From Deltaproteobacteria bacterium (lineage in GTDB: Bacteria; Bdellovibrionota_F; JAHFAK01): a DNA stretch of 64,000 bases. A program made the translations under genes and the position numbers. Below the pieces are notes generated by a model. That model worked only from the letters and a program-made list of their open reading frames with translations, searched no databases and was not told the origin of the DNA. Below, piece by piece: positions 43,670 through 51,265 of the stretch. Every line of letters begins with the position of its first letter. The stretch's first letter is position 1. The DNA lies in the NCBI GenBank assembly GCA_023250585.1, contig JAHFAK010000001.1, positions 24,054 to 88,053 on the forward strand. The letters are read 5' to 3'.

Positions 43670-44742
43670 GTATCGTTACTCTTTTCCCAAATGTTATGAT
43701 TTCTAAATCTCTCTACTGTTTCCCAAAATTCTTTTTCTGTGAGCATATGATAATCTAAAAAATCCTGATAATACTCTTTTGGAAATTGGCCTTGTAATTC
43801 GTTTACAATTTTAACTGCTTTCTGTCTCGTCATCCTTCCATTCCAAATTTGATAGCAACACTGATCAGTAGGACGCCAGAACCCAAATTTAATATACTTC
43901 ATCCAAATATTAATCTCGCATAACTTTTCATCAATATTATCGTAATTAATATAATTTCCTGAAAGTGGACCTTCTTTTCGTCCTTCGAAACCATATTTTT
44001 CAGCAAGATCGTAATGTTTTTTTCCATCCCAATTATCATAGTATCCAAGATAAATACTCTTAATTTTTCGTTCTTGTAATAACTCTTCTCTAGGATATTT
44101 AAAAAAGAACACATCTTTTTCGGTAATTTCATCATCAAGCCAATCAAATATTGTTTTATCTTTAATGAGATCGTTTTTATTGATATCAAGGGCATCTGCT
44201 TTTCGTATCGTTGACCTACCTCCAAATTCAACGGAGATATCTTCTCCCCATACTATGAGGGGAACATCATAAATTACGGCAACATTTACGACAGAAGCAA
44301 AGACTGCGCAATGCTCAGCCCAATTGGGCTCACCTTGTTTAACAAAAGCTTTTCTTCGAAGCTTGCGATAGGTACTCGGTTTCAAATTTACTTTAATATT
44401 GTCTACCTCTAAATTGGTAATCATGCTGTTGTAATTTGCGATTCCTTCTTCTGTAGGAAGATGTGCGGCTAAACAAACACTTAAAACATTCATCCCCATC
44501 TGTTTCATCATCCACACTTGGTATTGACTATCTTTTCCCCCACTCACAGGAACAATACAATCATAACAAGAAGTATTGGTTCGTTTTATTTCTTCACAAA
44601 TCTGTTCGAGTTCCGTACGGCGTGAATTCCAATCAATCTCTTTTTTTCTTTCAACAGAACGACAAGCGCTACACACGCCATCTGTATCCATTAAGACGCC
44701 AGGCTTCGTATCAGGCATTACACATCTGGTACAATATTTCAT
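43642..44742 (-). CDS. PP-loop N-acetyl-sugar amidotransferase (WbpG/PseA-like), copy A
   Basis: A 366-residue protein. A Cys4 zinc-ribbon (CTRC at 4-7, CSAC at 24-27) is followed by an intact ATP pyrophosphatase loop VPVSGGKDSQ (64-73), then HCAVFASVVNVAVIYDVPLIVWGEDISVEFGG and a C-terminal helical region with GRMTRQKAVKIVNE. Such enzymes convert a sugar N-acetyl group to acetamidino using ammonia supplied by HisH/HisF-like partners, which are present at 47.3-48.7 kb. The position beside NeuD and NeuB homologues suggests the nonulosonic acid or its precursor as substrate. Confidence 0.85.
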   Translation of the reverse strand: MKYCTRCVMPDTKPGVLMDTDGVCSACRSVERKKEIDWNSRRTELEQICEEIKRTNTSCYDCIVPVSGGKDSQYQVWMMKQMGMNVLSVCLAAHLPTEEGIANYNSMITNLEVDNIKVNLKPSTYRKLRRKAFVKQGEPNWAEHCAVFASVVNVAVIYDVPLIVWGEDISVEFGGRSTIRKADALDINKNDLIKDKTIFDWLDDEITEKDVFFFKYPREELLQERKIKSIYLGYYDNWDGKKHYDLAEKYGFEGRKEGPLSGNYINYDNIDEKLCEINIWMKYIKFGFWRPTDQCCYQIWNGRMTRQKAVKIVNELQGQFPKEYYQDFLDYHMLTEKEFWETVERFRNHNIWEKSNDTWRIKYPLI

Positions 44743-45002
44743 GTCTCTCCTTTAAACTTAAATTAAGTTTCTGCCTAATTGTGTTCAGATATGAATAATT
44801 CATCATCTCTCCATGTATATGGATTTTTAACAATATATTCTCTAATTGCTTCTAAAGATCTTTCATTTCGAATAATGTGCTCATAATAATTACGTTGCCA
44901 TAATCGTTTATCAAATTGTGGCCATTTATTTTTATGTACGTTCTCAATGTATTCTACCGTTGTAATTGATTTAAATGCACCAATAATATTTCCCAATGTC
45001 GG

Positions 45003-45029
45003 TGTAGGGGCGACCCTTGTGGTCGCCCT
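45003..45029 (+). repeat. REP-like palindrome 1 inside the RAYT gene
   Basis: A GC-rich perfect 8-bp stem GGGCGACC / GGTCGCCC with a CTTGT loop, preceded by a TGTAGGGG head. It stands out sharply from the AT-rich surroundings. It pairs with an inverted relative at 45064-45090. Confidence 0.8.
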
Positions 45030-45063
45030 CGTTGGAACCGTATGTATTTCTCGATCATGCAAT

Positions 45064-45090
45064 TGGGCAGGCACAAGGCCTGCCCCTACA
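45064..45090 (-). repeat. REP-like palindrome 2, inverted relative of palindrome 1
   Basis: Read on the minus strand it has the same TGTAGGGGC head and CTTGTG loop as palindrome 1, but the stem is GGGCAGGC / GCCTGCCC. Both stem arms changed together, which is compensatory variation and supports a selected hairpin. The two hairpins in opposite orientation make a BIME-like pair. Confidence 0.8.
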
Positions 45091-45475
45091 ATAATCCCGT
45101 GCATATGATTTGGCATTATTATAAATGCATCTAATTCCATATTAAATCTCTTTTTCAATTCCAACCAAAAATCCTTAATCATCTTTCCGATATCATTTAA
45201 GAACATTTCATTATTATTAATTTTACCAAATAAACATTCTCTATTCTGAACACACAACGTAACATAATAAAAACCATACTCTGAATAATCATACTGTTGT
45301 AATCGTATTGAACGACGGTGGTGTATATCAGGATTGTAGTTCATAGGTCTCCATTATGTATAATACACACTGAATGAGAGTCATTATTTGAGCAGATAAT
45401 TAGAAAAATAAATATAGGAAAGAAAGTAAAATTGAAAGATGTTCCATCTTCTATACTATTTGGGTAGAGTTTTTT

Positions 45476-45508
45476 TCATTTATTTTTTAGCACAGAACTA
45501 TCGAGACA
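45476..45508 (-). pseudogene. Remnant of the 3' end of a sugar C-methyltransferase gene
   Basis: The minus-strand reading here is CLDSSVLKNK and stop, almost the same as the end of the C-methyltransferase at 29.2 kb (CLDSSILKK and stop). A 16-bp stretch is identical (45495-45510 versus 29193-29208), and the bases after the stop are also alike, including an ATGAAAAAA start-like sequence. No more of the gene remains upstream, where the orphan gene at 45514-46023 begins. It looks like a recombination scar. Confidence 0.6.
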
Positions 45509-45513
45509 ATATA

Positions 45514-46023
45514 TCAATCAAGCTGGAACGATATTCCTCCAAAAACCCCACTCGGTTCAACGGAAAATACCGGCCGAATCCTATCAATCAAAGAAAACGA
45601 TTCTTCATGTTGGATAGGAAGTTCCGCTTGTAATTCTCCTAAATAATTGAATCCTCCTATTGCATCCCATATAAGCATTGGGAAGTAAAGAAGTCCTCCT
45701 CCTAATGCTACGAGCCCACGTCCCATACTGCAAAATGCTTTATCTAATCCTTCATTATTAGGGTCTCCGGGAGGGCAAGACTTAAAAATACCATAAAAGA
45801 AAAAAACTCCTCCGGTTGTCCCGAGTACTGCATTCACTGTCCCTTGAATATATCGACCACTATATAAGAGTGCATCGCCAGGGATTGGGTCCAATATAAA
45901 AATAGTTGTAATGATTTCATTCTTTGTATAACCAGAATCATTAGAATAAGCTTGAAGACGTCGTGAATTTAACAATATGCAAAAAATAATTATACTAAGG
46001 GTCATATATATTCTTATTCTCAT
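45514..46023 (-). CDS. Hypothetical secreted or membrane protein
   Basis: 169 residues, no family recognised. An N-terminal hydrophobic signal (about 5-22, ending near RRLQAYS) is followed by a mid-region with two glycine-rich hydrophobic stretches (NAVLGTTGGVFFFYGIF and GRGLVALGGGLLYFPMLIWDAIGG) separated by a short loop with two cysteines, and a C-terminal SVEPSGVFGGISFQLD with beta-barrel-like character. The DPIPGDALLYSGRYIQGTVNAVLG segment resembles small membrane proteins with DUF5683-type repeats, but this is only a visual resemblance. The ribosome site GGAGGAATT is strong. It lies in the recombined stretch between two amidotransferase genes. Confidence 0.6.
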   Translation of the reverse strand: MRIRIYMTLSIIIFCILLNSRRLQAYSNDSGYTKNEIITTIFILDPIPGDALLYSGRYIQGTVNAVLGTTGGVFFFYGIFKSCPPGDPNNEGLDKAFCSMGRGLVALGGGLLYFPMLIWDAIGGFNYLGELQAELPIQHEESFSLIDRIRPVFSVEPSGVFGGISFQLD

Positions 46024-46035
46024 AAAAATTCCTCC

Positions 46036-47310
46036 TTACTTCATTGCCTTATAATTTCGTTTATCGCAATACGCACGACCTGTTAGAGCATACTCTGCAT
46101 CAGGATCATCAGGCTCTTTTGATTGAGTAAGAATATAAGGACGATCTTCTATTTTTTCTAACCGAACGGAATCAATATTCTGACCATGAATATGATTCAC
46201 GATTGAATCTTGAAGAACCCATTCTCCTTGTTTATTTTTTTCCCAAATGCTTTTATGGCGAAAGTGATCAATAGTAGTAAAAAATTCTTTTTCGTTCATT
46301 CCGATCCATGACAAGAAAAGATCAAGGTCTTTTGGTCGCTTATTTTGATATTTCTTTACAAATTCTATCCCATCTTCGCGTGTCATCCTTTTTAAACGAA
46401 TATCACGAGATGCATGATCAGAAGCTTTGCCATAACCGTATTTTAAAAATTTAATATAATCATGTGTTCCAGCGCTGTGATGACAGTGAACGGTTTCATA
46501 CTTATTAAATGTTCTCTCTTGATCGGCTGTCTCGTAATCATATAATTCAATCATGAGTTCAATTTGTTTTTGTGCATCCCAGCGAATATAATTCCCTAAA
46601 TAGATTCCGCGAATAGCTGCAGTTTCAAGTTGAGCATCAGTTGGATAAGTAAATGCCTGCATGAGTTTGGGTGTTACACCTGCCTTTTCATCACACATCA
46701 TCTCTGCATCATGTCCGCGAAGTCCATGTTCTTTACGAACCTTTTTGGTCATTTCAACTAAATCCCAATGTGAAAACATACCAACCTGATCAAGCCAACC
46801 ATTCACACCCCAAATAATAAAAGGTATTTTAAATTTAGTCGCAACTTGAACCGGAAATGTCTGAGATCCTGCAAGACAATGCCAGTACATGTCTCCAATT
46901 TTATGCATCGCAATTCGTGTTATCTTTTTAACTAAGGTTGGATTCACAGTGTACTGGAGATGATCGCAATCAAGTTTTGTTAATAAATTTGCTAAATTTC
47001 TGATTCCTCTTTTGGTATTATACTGAATGTTATAGGTAACAAGGAGTGGATTAAGCCCTAATTCTTTTTTCATTATATGCGTTACATAATAACTATCTCC
47101 ATCTCCCGTTACTGGAATAATACAATCATATTGCGTGAGCGATTTTCCGCGATACTTATTAATCGTATCCTTTAATTCTTGAAATCGTTCTTGCCAATTT
47201 AATTCGTCTTTTTCTTCATGAACTCTACATCCGCTACAAACTCCATCATCATCAAAGGTGAGGCCAAGCGGATGATTTTCAGGATAAAGACATCGTGTAC
47301 AGTACTTCAT
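46036..47310 (-). CDS. PP-loop N-acetyl-sugar amidotransferase-like protein, copy B, with altered PP-loop
   Basis: A 424-residue protein, longer than copy A. The same zinc-ribbon is present (CTRC 4-7, CSGC 25-28), and the following loop reads IPVTGDGDSYY (65-75) where copy A has VPVSGGKDSQ. It shares the downstream pattern (WHCLAGSQTFPVQVATKFKIPFIIWGVNGW and RLKRMTREDGIEFVKKY). The changed SGGxDS motif may alter ATP handling, although the final DS is kept. The extra C-terminal 60 residues are unique. It directly follows the HisF-like gene by a 4-bp overlap, so it is the likeliest partner of that HisH/HisF pair. Confidence 0.8.
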   Translation of the reverse strand: MKYCTRCLYPENHPLGLTFDDDGVCSGCRVHEEKDELNWQERFQELKDTINKYRGKSLTQYDCIIPVTGDGDSYYVTHIMKKELGLNPLLVTYNIQYNTKRGIRNLANLLTKLDCDHLQYTVNPTLVKKITRIAMHKIGDMYWHCLAGSQTFPVQVATKFKIPFIIWGVNGWLDQVGMFSHWDLVEMTKKVRKEHGLRGHDAEMMCDEKAGVTPKLMQAFTYPTDAQLETAAIRGIYLGNYIRWDAQKQIELMIELYDYETADQERTFNKYETVHCHHSAGTHDYIKFLKYGYGKASDHASRDIRLKRMTREDGIEFVKKYQNKRPKDLDLFLSWIGMNEKEFFTTIDHFRHKSIWEKNKQGEWVLQDSIVNHIHGQNIDSVRLEKIEDRPYILTQSKEPDDPDAEYALTGRAYCDKRNYKAMK

Positions 47311-48119
47311 ATAAGTCGTCCTTTTTCATCGATGTTAAAACCTTCATATTTTACTTGTGAAGAAAGGCGAACAGGAATTCCTGCCTTCTTCAAAGCTGAT
47401 TTAGCAATAATGGTGCTATGCTCAGTATATTGAAAAATATTTGCAGCGGCCACAGCTTGCGCTCCTCCATCGACGATCCCTTGAATAAAATGATCCATGG
47501 TACCAACACCTCCGCAGGCAACAACAGGAATTGTAACCGCATCGGTAACCATATGAATCAAATCAAGATCATAGCCTTGTTTCGTGCCATCTCTATCAAT
47601 CGACGTGAGTAAAATTTCTCCCGCTCCTAATGATTGAACTTTTTGTGCCCATTCCGCTGGATGTAAGCCTGTTGATTCTTTTCCTGAATTAACAAAAACT
47701 TCATAATCACCCGATGAATTTTTTTTAGCATCAATTGATACCGTAATACATTGGCAACCGAATGTTTTTGCTCCTTCAGTAATAAAATGAGGACTTCGCA
47801 CTGCTTCAGTATTAATTGACACCTTATCTGCACCTGCCCGAATTACATTGCGGATATCTGAGAGTGTAGAAATTCCTCCACCAACAGTAAAAGGAACAAA
47901 ACATTCCTCTGCATACAGGGCAATAAGATCAAGTCGTGGTTTTCTTCCCTTCCTACTTGCATTAATATCAAGAAGGACAATTTCATCAACATCCCAATTA
48001 ACAAAAAATTCAATCGCTACTTCGGCTTTTCCAATCGGAAGATAGCGTTTAAATTGAATACTCTGAACAATCAGATCATCTTTTAAAATGAGACAGGGAA
48101 TTAAACGGTATTTTAACAT
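47307..48119 (-). CDS. HisF-like ammonia-channel subunit for sugar amidotransferase
   Basis: A 270-residue (beta/alpha)8 protein strongly resembling HisF (VPFTVGGGISTLSDI, ADKVSINTEAV, GAGEILLTSIDRDGTKQGYD, VVACGGVGTMDHF). The catalytic Asp11 of HisF is replaced: the usual CLDVKDG reads CLILKDD, with Ile at residue 11, while the second acid (Asp129 in VSIDAKK) remains. Histidine-pathway cyclase activity is therefore unlikely. Together with HisH next door it would pass ammonia to a PP-loop amidotransferase, as in the WbpG and PseA systems. Confidence 0.83.
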   Translation of the reverse strand: MLKYRLIPCLILKDDLIVQSIQFKRYLPIGKAEVAIEFFVNWDVDEIVLLDINASRKGRKPRLDLIALYAEECFVPFTVGGGISTLSDIRNVIRAGADKVSINTEAVRSPHFITEGAKTFGCQCITVSIDAKKNSSGDYEVFVNSGKESTGLHPAEWAQKVQSLGAGEILLTSIDRDGTKQGYDLDLIHMVTDAVTIPVVACGGVGTMDHFIQGIVDGGAQAVAAANIFQYTEHSTIIAKSALKKAGIPVRLSSQVKYEGFNIDEKGRLI

Positions 48120-48730
48120 AAACGAAGAAAATTTTGTAGAATTTTCATTCCATTAACGTGACTTTTTTCAGGATGAAATTGAGTTGCAAAAATATTGTCC
48201 TTCCGAATTGAAGCAGTTACTTCTCCGCCATATTCGGTTGTTGATTCAATAATGTCTTTATCACAGTTCATGTGAAAACTATGAACAAAATAAAAGTTTT
48301 TATCTTCACCTAAATCATTAAAAAGAATTGATCCTTCTTTCACCGTAACATTATTCCACCCAATATGTGGTAAACGAAATGACTGAGGAGCTTTTATCTT
48401 TCGCACATTACCCTCTATCCATTTCAATCCATGAAAAAATCCATTTTCTTCTGAAGAATCTGCAATAAGTTGCATTCCTAAACAGATACCTAAAAAGGGA
48501 ACTTTTTCATGCATTACTTTTTCTGTGAGAATATCAATGAGGTTTAATGCTTGTAAGTTTTGCATTGCTTCACCAAATGCTCCAACACCGGGAAGGATTA
48601 TAACATCGGCTCTTTTGATGTCCTCAGCTGATGAAGTCAGTGTAACACTTCGGCCAAGATGAACAAATGCATTTTTCACTGAACTCAAATTTCCCATGCC
48701 ATAATCAACAATAGTAATCGAACGTGTCAT
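48113..48730 (-). CDS. HisH-like glutamine amidotransferase subunit
   Basis: A 205-residue class I glutaminase. It shows ITIVDYGMGNLSSVKNAF, ILPGVGAFGEAMQNL, nucleophile Cys83 in FLGICLGMQLIA, and the His/Glu of the triad in FATQFHPEKSH near the C-terminus. It generates ammonia for the HisF-like partner, which overlaps it by 7 bp. Context (no other his genes; amidotransferases nearby) points to amidination of a sugar rather than histidine synthesis. Confidence 0.83.
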   Translation of the reverse strand: MTRSITIVDYGMGNLSSVKNAFVHLGRSVTLTSSAEDIKRADVIILPGVGAFGEAMQNLQALNLIDILTEKVMHEKVPFLGICLGMQLIADSSEENGFFHGLKWIEGNVRKIKAPQSFRLPHIGWNNVTVKEGSILFNDLGEDKNFYFVHSFHMNCDKDIIESTTEYGGEVTASIRKDNIFATQFHPEKSHVNGMKILQNFLRLC

Positions 48731-48732
48731 GT

Positions 48733-49413
48733 TTAACAGAGCTCCTTAAGTAAACAAAACGCTTCCGCTTGCTTCATATGAGCGAGCGATCCCCTATATG
48801 CTGCCAGAGCTCTCAGTGTTTCAGGACTTCGAGGAAATGGATGTTTCCCAACTTCAGATGTATAGAGCGACATAATTTTTATTTTCTGTTCAAAAAATTC
48901 CTCTACATCAACAAATACATTAGGAATAAATGCTTCTTCTCGTGAAGGTGGAACAGCATCGGTTTCTGAAGGAGTTTCATACATTAATACCCTTTTTAAA
49001 AATGGATAACGAAACGATTTACTACACGCCATCATCACTTCAAAGGTAATACGATGGTCAGTATGAACATCACTTCTATTGGGAATATACAGCGTATCGG
49101 GTTTTACTTCCTGTATAACTTTGGAAACACTACTCACTAAATCTCCACGGGGATACGTATCAAGACGAGTAGGACGAAATGGAAGCTCTAAGGTTTTTTG
49201 AAATCCATACATACGTGAAACTTCTTTAATTTCTTGTGTTCGTTTTGTTCGAAATTCTGCAGTAAAATTAGAATCATCAGTAACACTCGTCATTATTAAC
49301 CAAAAAAGGCGATCGCCATTTTTGTGATGCTTTAAAAGCGTTGCGCCTACTCCCAGTGTTTCATCATCAGGATGTGGAGCCACTACTAAAACTGTTTGAG
49401 ATTGCTTCTGCAT
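48733..49413 (-). CDS. PIG-L family (LmbE-like) deacetylase
   Basis: A 226-residue protein with the zinc site VLVVAPHPDDETLGVGATLLKH (8-29; H-x-D-D-E) and a later IPNRSDVHTDHRITFEVM with the second set of His/Asp ligands. Members remove N-acetyl groups from sugars (MshB, BshB, PIG-L). Between the LegG-type epimerase and HisH it may deacetylate an intermediate so that another N-acyl or amidino group can be added. This is inference. Confidence 0.83.
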   Translation of the reverse strand: MQKQSQTVLVVAPHPDDETLGVGATLLKHHKNGDRLFWLIMTSVTDDSNFTAEFRTKRTQEIKEVSRMYGFQKTLELPFRPTRLDTYPRGDLVSSVSKVIQEVKPDTLYIPNRSDVHTDHRITFEVMMACSKSFRYPFLKRVLMYETPSETDAVPPSREEAFIPNVFVDVEEFFEQKIKIMSLYTSEVGKHPFPRSPETLRALAAYRGSLAHMKQAEAFCLLKELC

Positions 49414-49418
49414 AATTT

Positions 49419-50594
49419 TTAATACGTAATATCCTTAATTAATAATTTTTCGTCTAACGTAATAGTGGATAAAATTTCAACTATACGCTCTGATGCTTTC
49501 CCATCGCCGTATGGGCTCTTACATTGAGATATTTTCTTTTTATACTCCTCATCGAAACAAGCTCTTTTGATATGTTCGATTATAGTCTTTGTGTCATGAG
49601 GAACAAATGACACATTGTCAACGTGAAGACGCGCTGTTTGTCGATTGCCGATATTAATGACGGGAAGCTTGAGCGATGGAGCTTCGAGTAATCCTGCTGA
49701 AGAATTTCCAACCATACAAGCCGCGTGTCTCATAGTATTTACAAAAGGTATACGCGGAATATTTCTGAATGTGCGTATAAAAGGTACATTTTTGTATTCT
49801 TCTATACATTCAATAATTGCTCTGCTACCTGGATCTGAATTAGGATAACTCACAACAGTAGGAAAGTTTAATTCTTTAATTGCTTCAAGTGTAGTTTTCA
49901 TTTGAGAATATGCATGTTCAATTTCTGTTGAGATTACATGTTGGATTACAAGCAATAAAGGTTTTTGAATCGCTTCCTGCTCAAAACGATAAAAATTCCA
50001 TAATTCCTCACGATTCATTGTCGGTGTTTGCATAATACGATCAATTCCTGGATTTCCGACATTATAAACGCGGAAAGGTTGCTCTCCCATTTTTATAATT
50101 CGTTCTTTACTTTCTTCATTGGTTGTACAATGAAGATGTGCTAATTTTGTTGTTGCGTGTCTCACATGATCATCAACGTTCCCGACAACACGATCTCCTC
50201 CAGAAATATGAACAACAGGAATGTTGAGATATGATCCAACTAATGCAACATTAATCGATTCCTCTCGATCCCCAAAGGCAAGCAGAATATCTGGGCGAAC
50301 GCGATCTATCATTTCAGCAAGCCCTTTTAACTGGATAGCAGCCCCGATGATGCGTGAAGCATCATGATCATCGTCAATAAGATTTTCAACTTCGCCTACA
50401 ATTGAGAATCCATCATTTCGGATTTGCTCTACAGTGAGACCAAATCTTTTCGAAAGATGTGCTCCTGTTACAATAAGAGAAAGAGAAAGTTTGGGATGAG
50501 CTTCTATAGCTTTATACACGGGATACAAAATATCATATTCTGATCGAATTCCCGTCACACTAAGAATTGTTTTTAATTTCTTTTTGTTATCCAT
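49419..50594 (-). CDS. legG: Hydrolysing UDP/GDP-GlcNAc-type 2-epimerase (LegG/NeuC family)
   Basis: A 391-residue GT-B-fold epimerase. It has ILSVTGIRSEYDILYPVYKAI (10-30) with the conserved RSEYD, GAHLSKRFG, DILLAFGDREESINVALVGSYLNIPVVHISGGD, HLHCTTNEESKERI, VYNVGNPGIDRI, MVGNSSAGLLEAPSL and INIGNRQTARLHVDNV. These are hallmarks of NeuC/LegG, which invert C2 and release the nucleotide to give the 6-deoxy ManNAc analogue used by LegI. It overlaps the WbqC gene by 22 bp. Confidence 0.87.
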   Translation of the reverse strand: MDNKKKLKTILSVTGIRSEYDILYPVYKAIEAHPKLSLSLIVTGAHLSKRFGLTVEQIRNDGFSIVGEVENLIDDDHDASRIIGAAIQLKGLAEMIDRVRPDILLAFGDREESINVALVGSYLNIPVVHISGGDRVVGNVDDHVRHATTKLAHLHCTTNEESKERIIKMGEQPFRVYNVGNPGIDRIMQTPTMNREELWNFYRFEQEAIQKPLLLVIQHVISTEIEHAYSQMKTTLEAIKELNFPTVVSYPNSDPGSRAIIECIEEYKNVPFIRTFRNIPRIPFVNTMRHAACMVGNSSAGLLEAPSLKLPVINIGNRQTARLHVDNVSFVPHDTKTIIEHIKRACFDEEYKKKISQCKSPYGDGKASERIVEILSTITLDEKLLIKDITY

Positions 50595-51265
50595 GCTTTA
50601 GATTGTTTTCCTACATTAAAAAGTAAATCAATAACTGAAAGATCTTTTACAAAACCAGCTTGAGCATAGAGTTGTGGATATTCAAAACTTTTATAGTCTT
50701 GGAAAATAACTTCAATATTTGCTTCTCCAAATGATTCAAGATTTAAATAATCTTTTCCACCACTGCCTGATATATACATACTTGCTCCAAGCGATTTACA
50801 AATCTCTAAAATTCTTTCACTTCCCTCTAAATTAATATTTAATTGTGATGAGAGAATAATTTCTCCTCTAAATTCCAAATATGAAAGGAGTTCTATAATA
50901 ATTTCATTGTTTATCTCTACAAGTTTCCCAAAATCTTTATCAAAAATAGGAGTTAAGAGATTCATAATTTCACTATAAAAGGGACTTTTTGAATAATTTA
51001 ATTCGAGTGTTTTTTTATGCTTTCCAAATACATTTTTATTCGCAATATCTACTTCATTAATTCTTTGTCCAAATGACTGTTTTACGGGAATCGTAAGCCA
51101 CAAAACTCCTTGTGGAGTTTTGATTTGATTACGATTCTGCACTCCATTTTTCTGAAATTGCACATCATCTAAAAGAACAAAAATATCACTTTGTAAAACC
51201 TTATGAAAATAGGGAATCCATGGAAGATATTGAGGTTGATGAATTGTAATAATTTTACGATTCAC
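50573..51265 (-). CDS. WbqC family protein
   Basis: A 230-residue protein starting at GTG 51263-51265 (overlaps the DegT gene stop, GTGA). The signature ITIHQPQYLPWIPYFHKVLQSDIFVLLDDVQF is at 6-38, then RNQIKTPQGVLWLTIPVK and ISGSGGKDYL. WbqC-like proteins occur widely in O-antigen and nonulosonate clusters next to DegT aminotransferases; the reaction is unproven, with acyl or aminoacyl transfer to the amino sugar suggested. The gene order here matches that association. Confidence 0.8.
   Translation of the reverse strand: MNRKIITIHQPQYLPWIPYFHKVLQSDIFVLLDDVQFQKNGVQNRNQIKTPQGVLWLTIPVKQSFGQRINEVDIANKNVFGKHKKTLELNYSKSPFYSEIMNLLTPIFDKDFGKLVEINNEIIIELLSYLEFRGEIILSSQLNINLEGSERILEICKSLGASMYISGSGGKDYLNLESFGEANIEVIFQDYKSFEYPQLYAQAGFVKDLSVIDLLFNVGKQSKAWITKRN

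Larger units (their letters stand above)
44775..45344 (-). mobile_element. REP-associated tyrosine transposase (RAYT, Y1 HUH-type)
   Basis: A 189-residue Y1-transposase protein: FYYVTLCVQNRECLFG at the N-terminus, the HUH motif in AFIIMPNHMHGIIV (about 73-86), and WQRNYYEHIIRNERSLEAIREYIVKNPYTW with the catalytic Tyr. It lacks the flanking left and right ends of an IS200/IS605 element, as expected for a domesticated RAYT. The central 30 residues (about 85-115) are encoded by two REP-like hairpins. A GGAGACCT ribosome site precedes the ATG. It interrupts the glycan operon in the same orientation without breaking any neighbour's frame. Confidence 0.88.

Noticed and set aside
44775-45344. Complete IS200/IS605 insertion sequence
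   Set aside because: Only a RAYT-type transposase is present; no subterminal ends or TnpB were found around it.
47307-48730. Histidine biosynthesis genes hisH/hisF
   Set aside because: No other his genes, catalytic Asp11 of HisF is Ile, and they abut a sugar amidotransferase.
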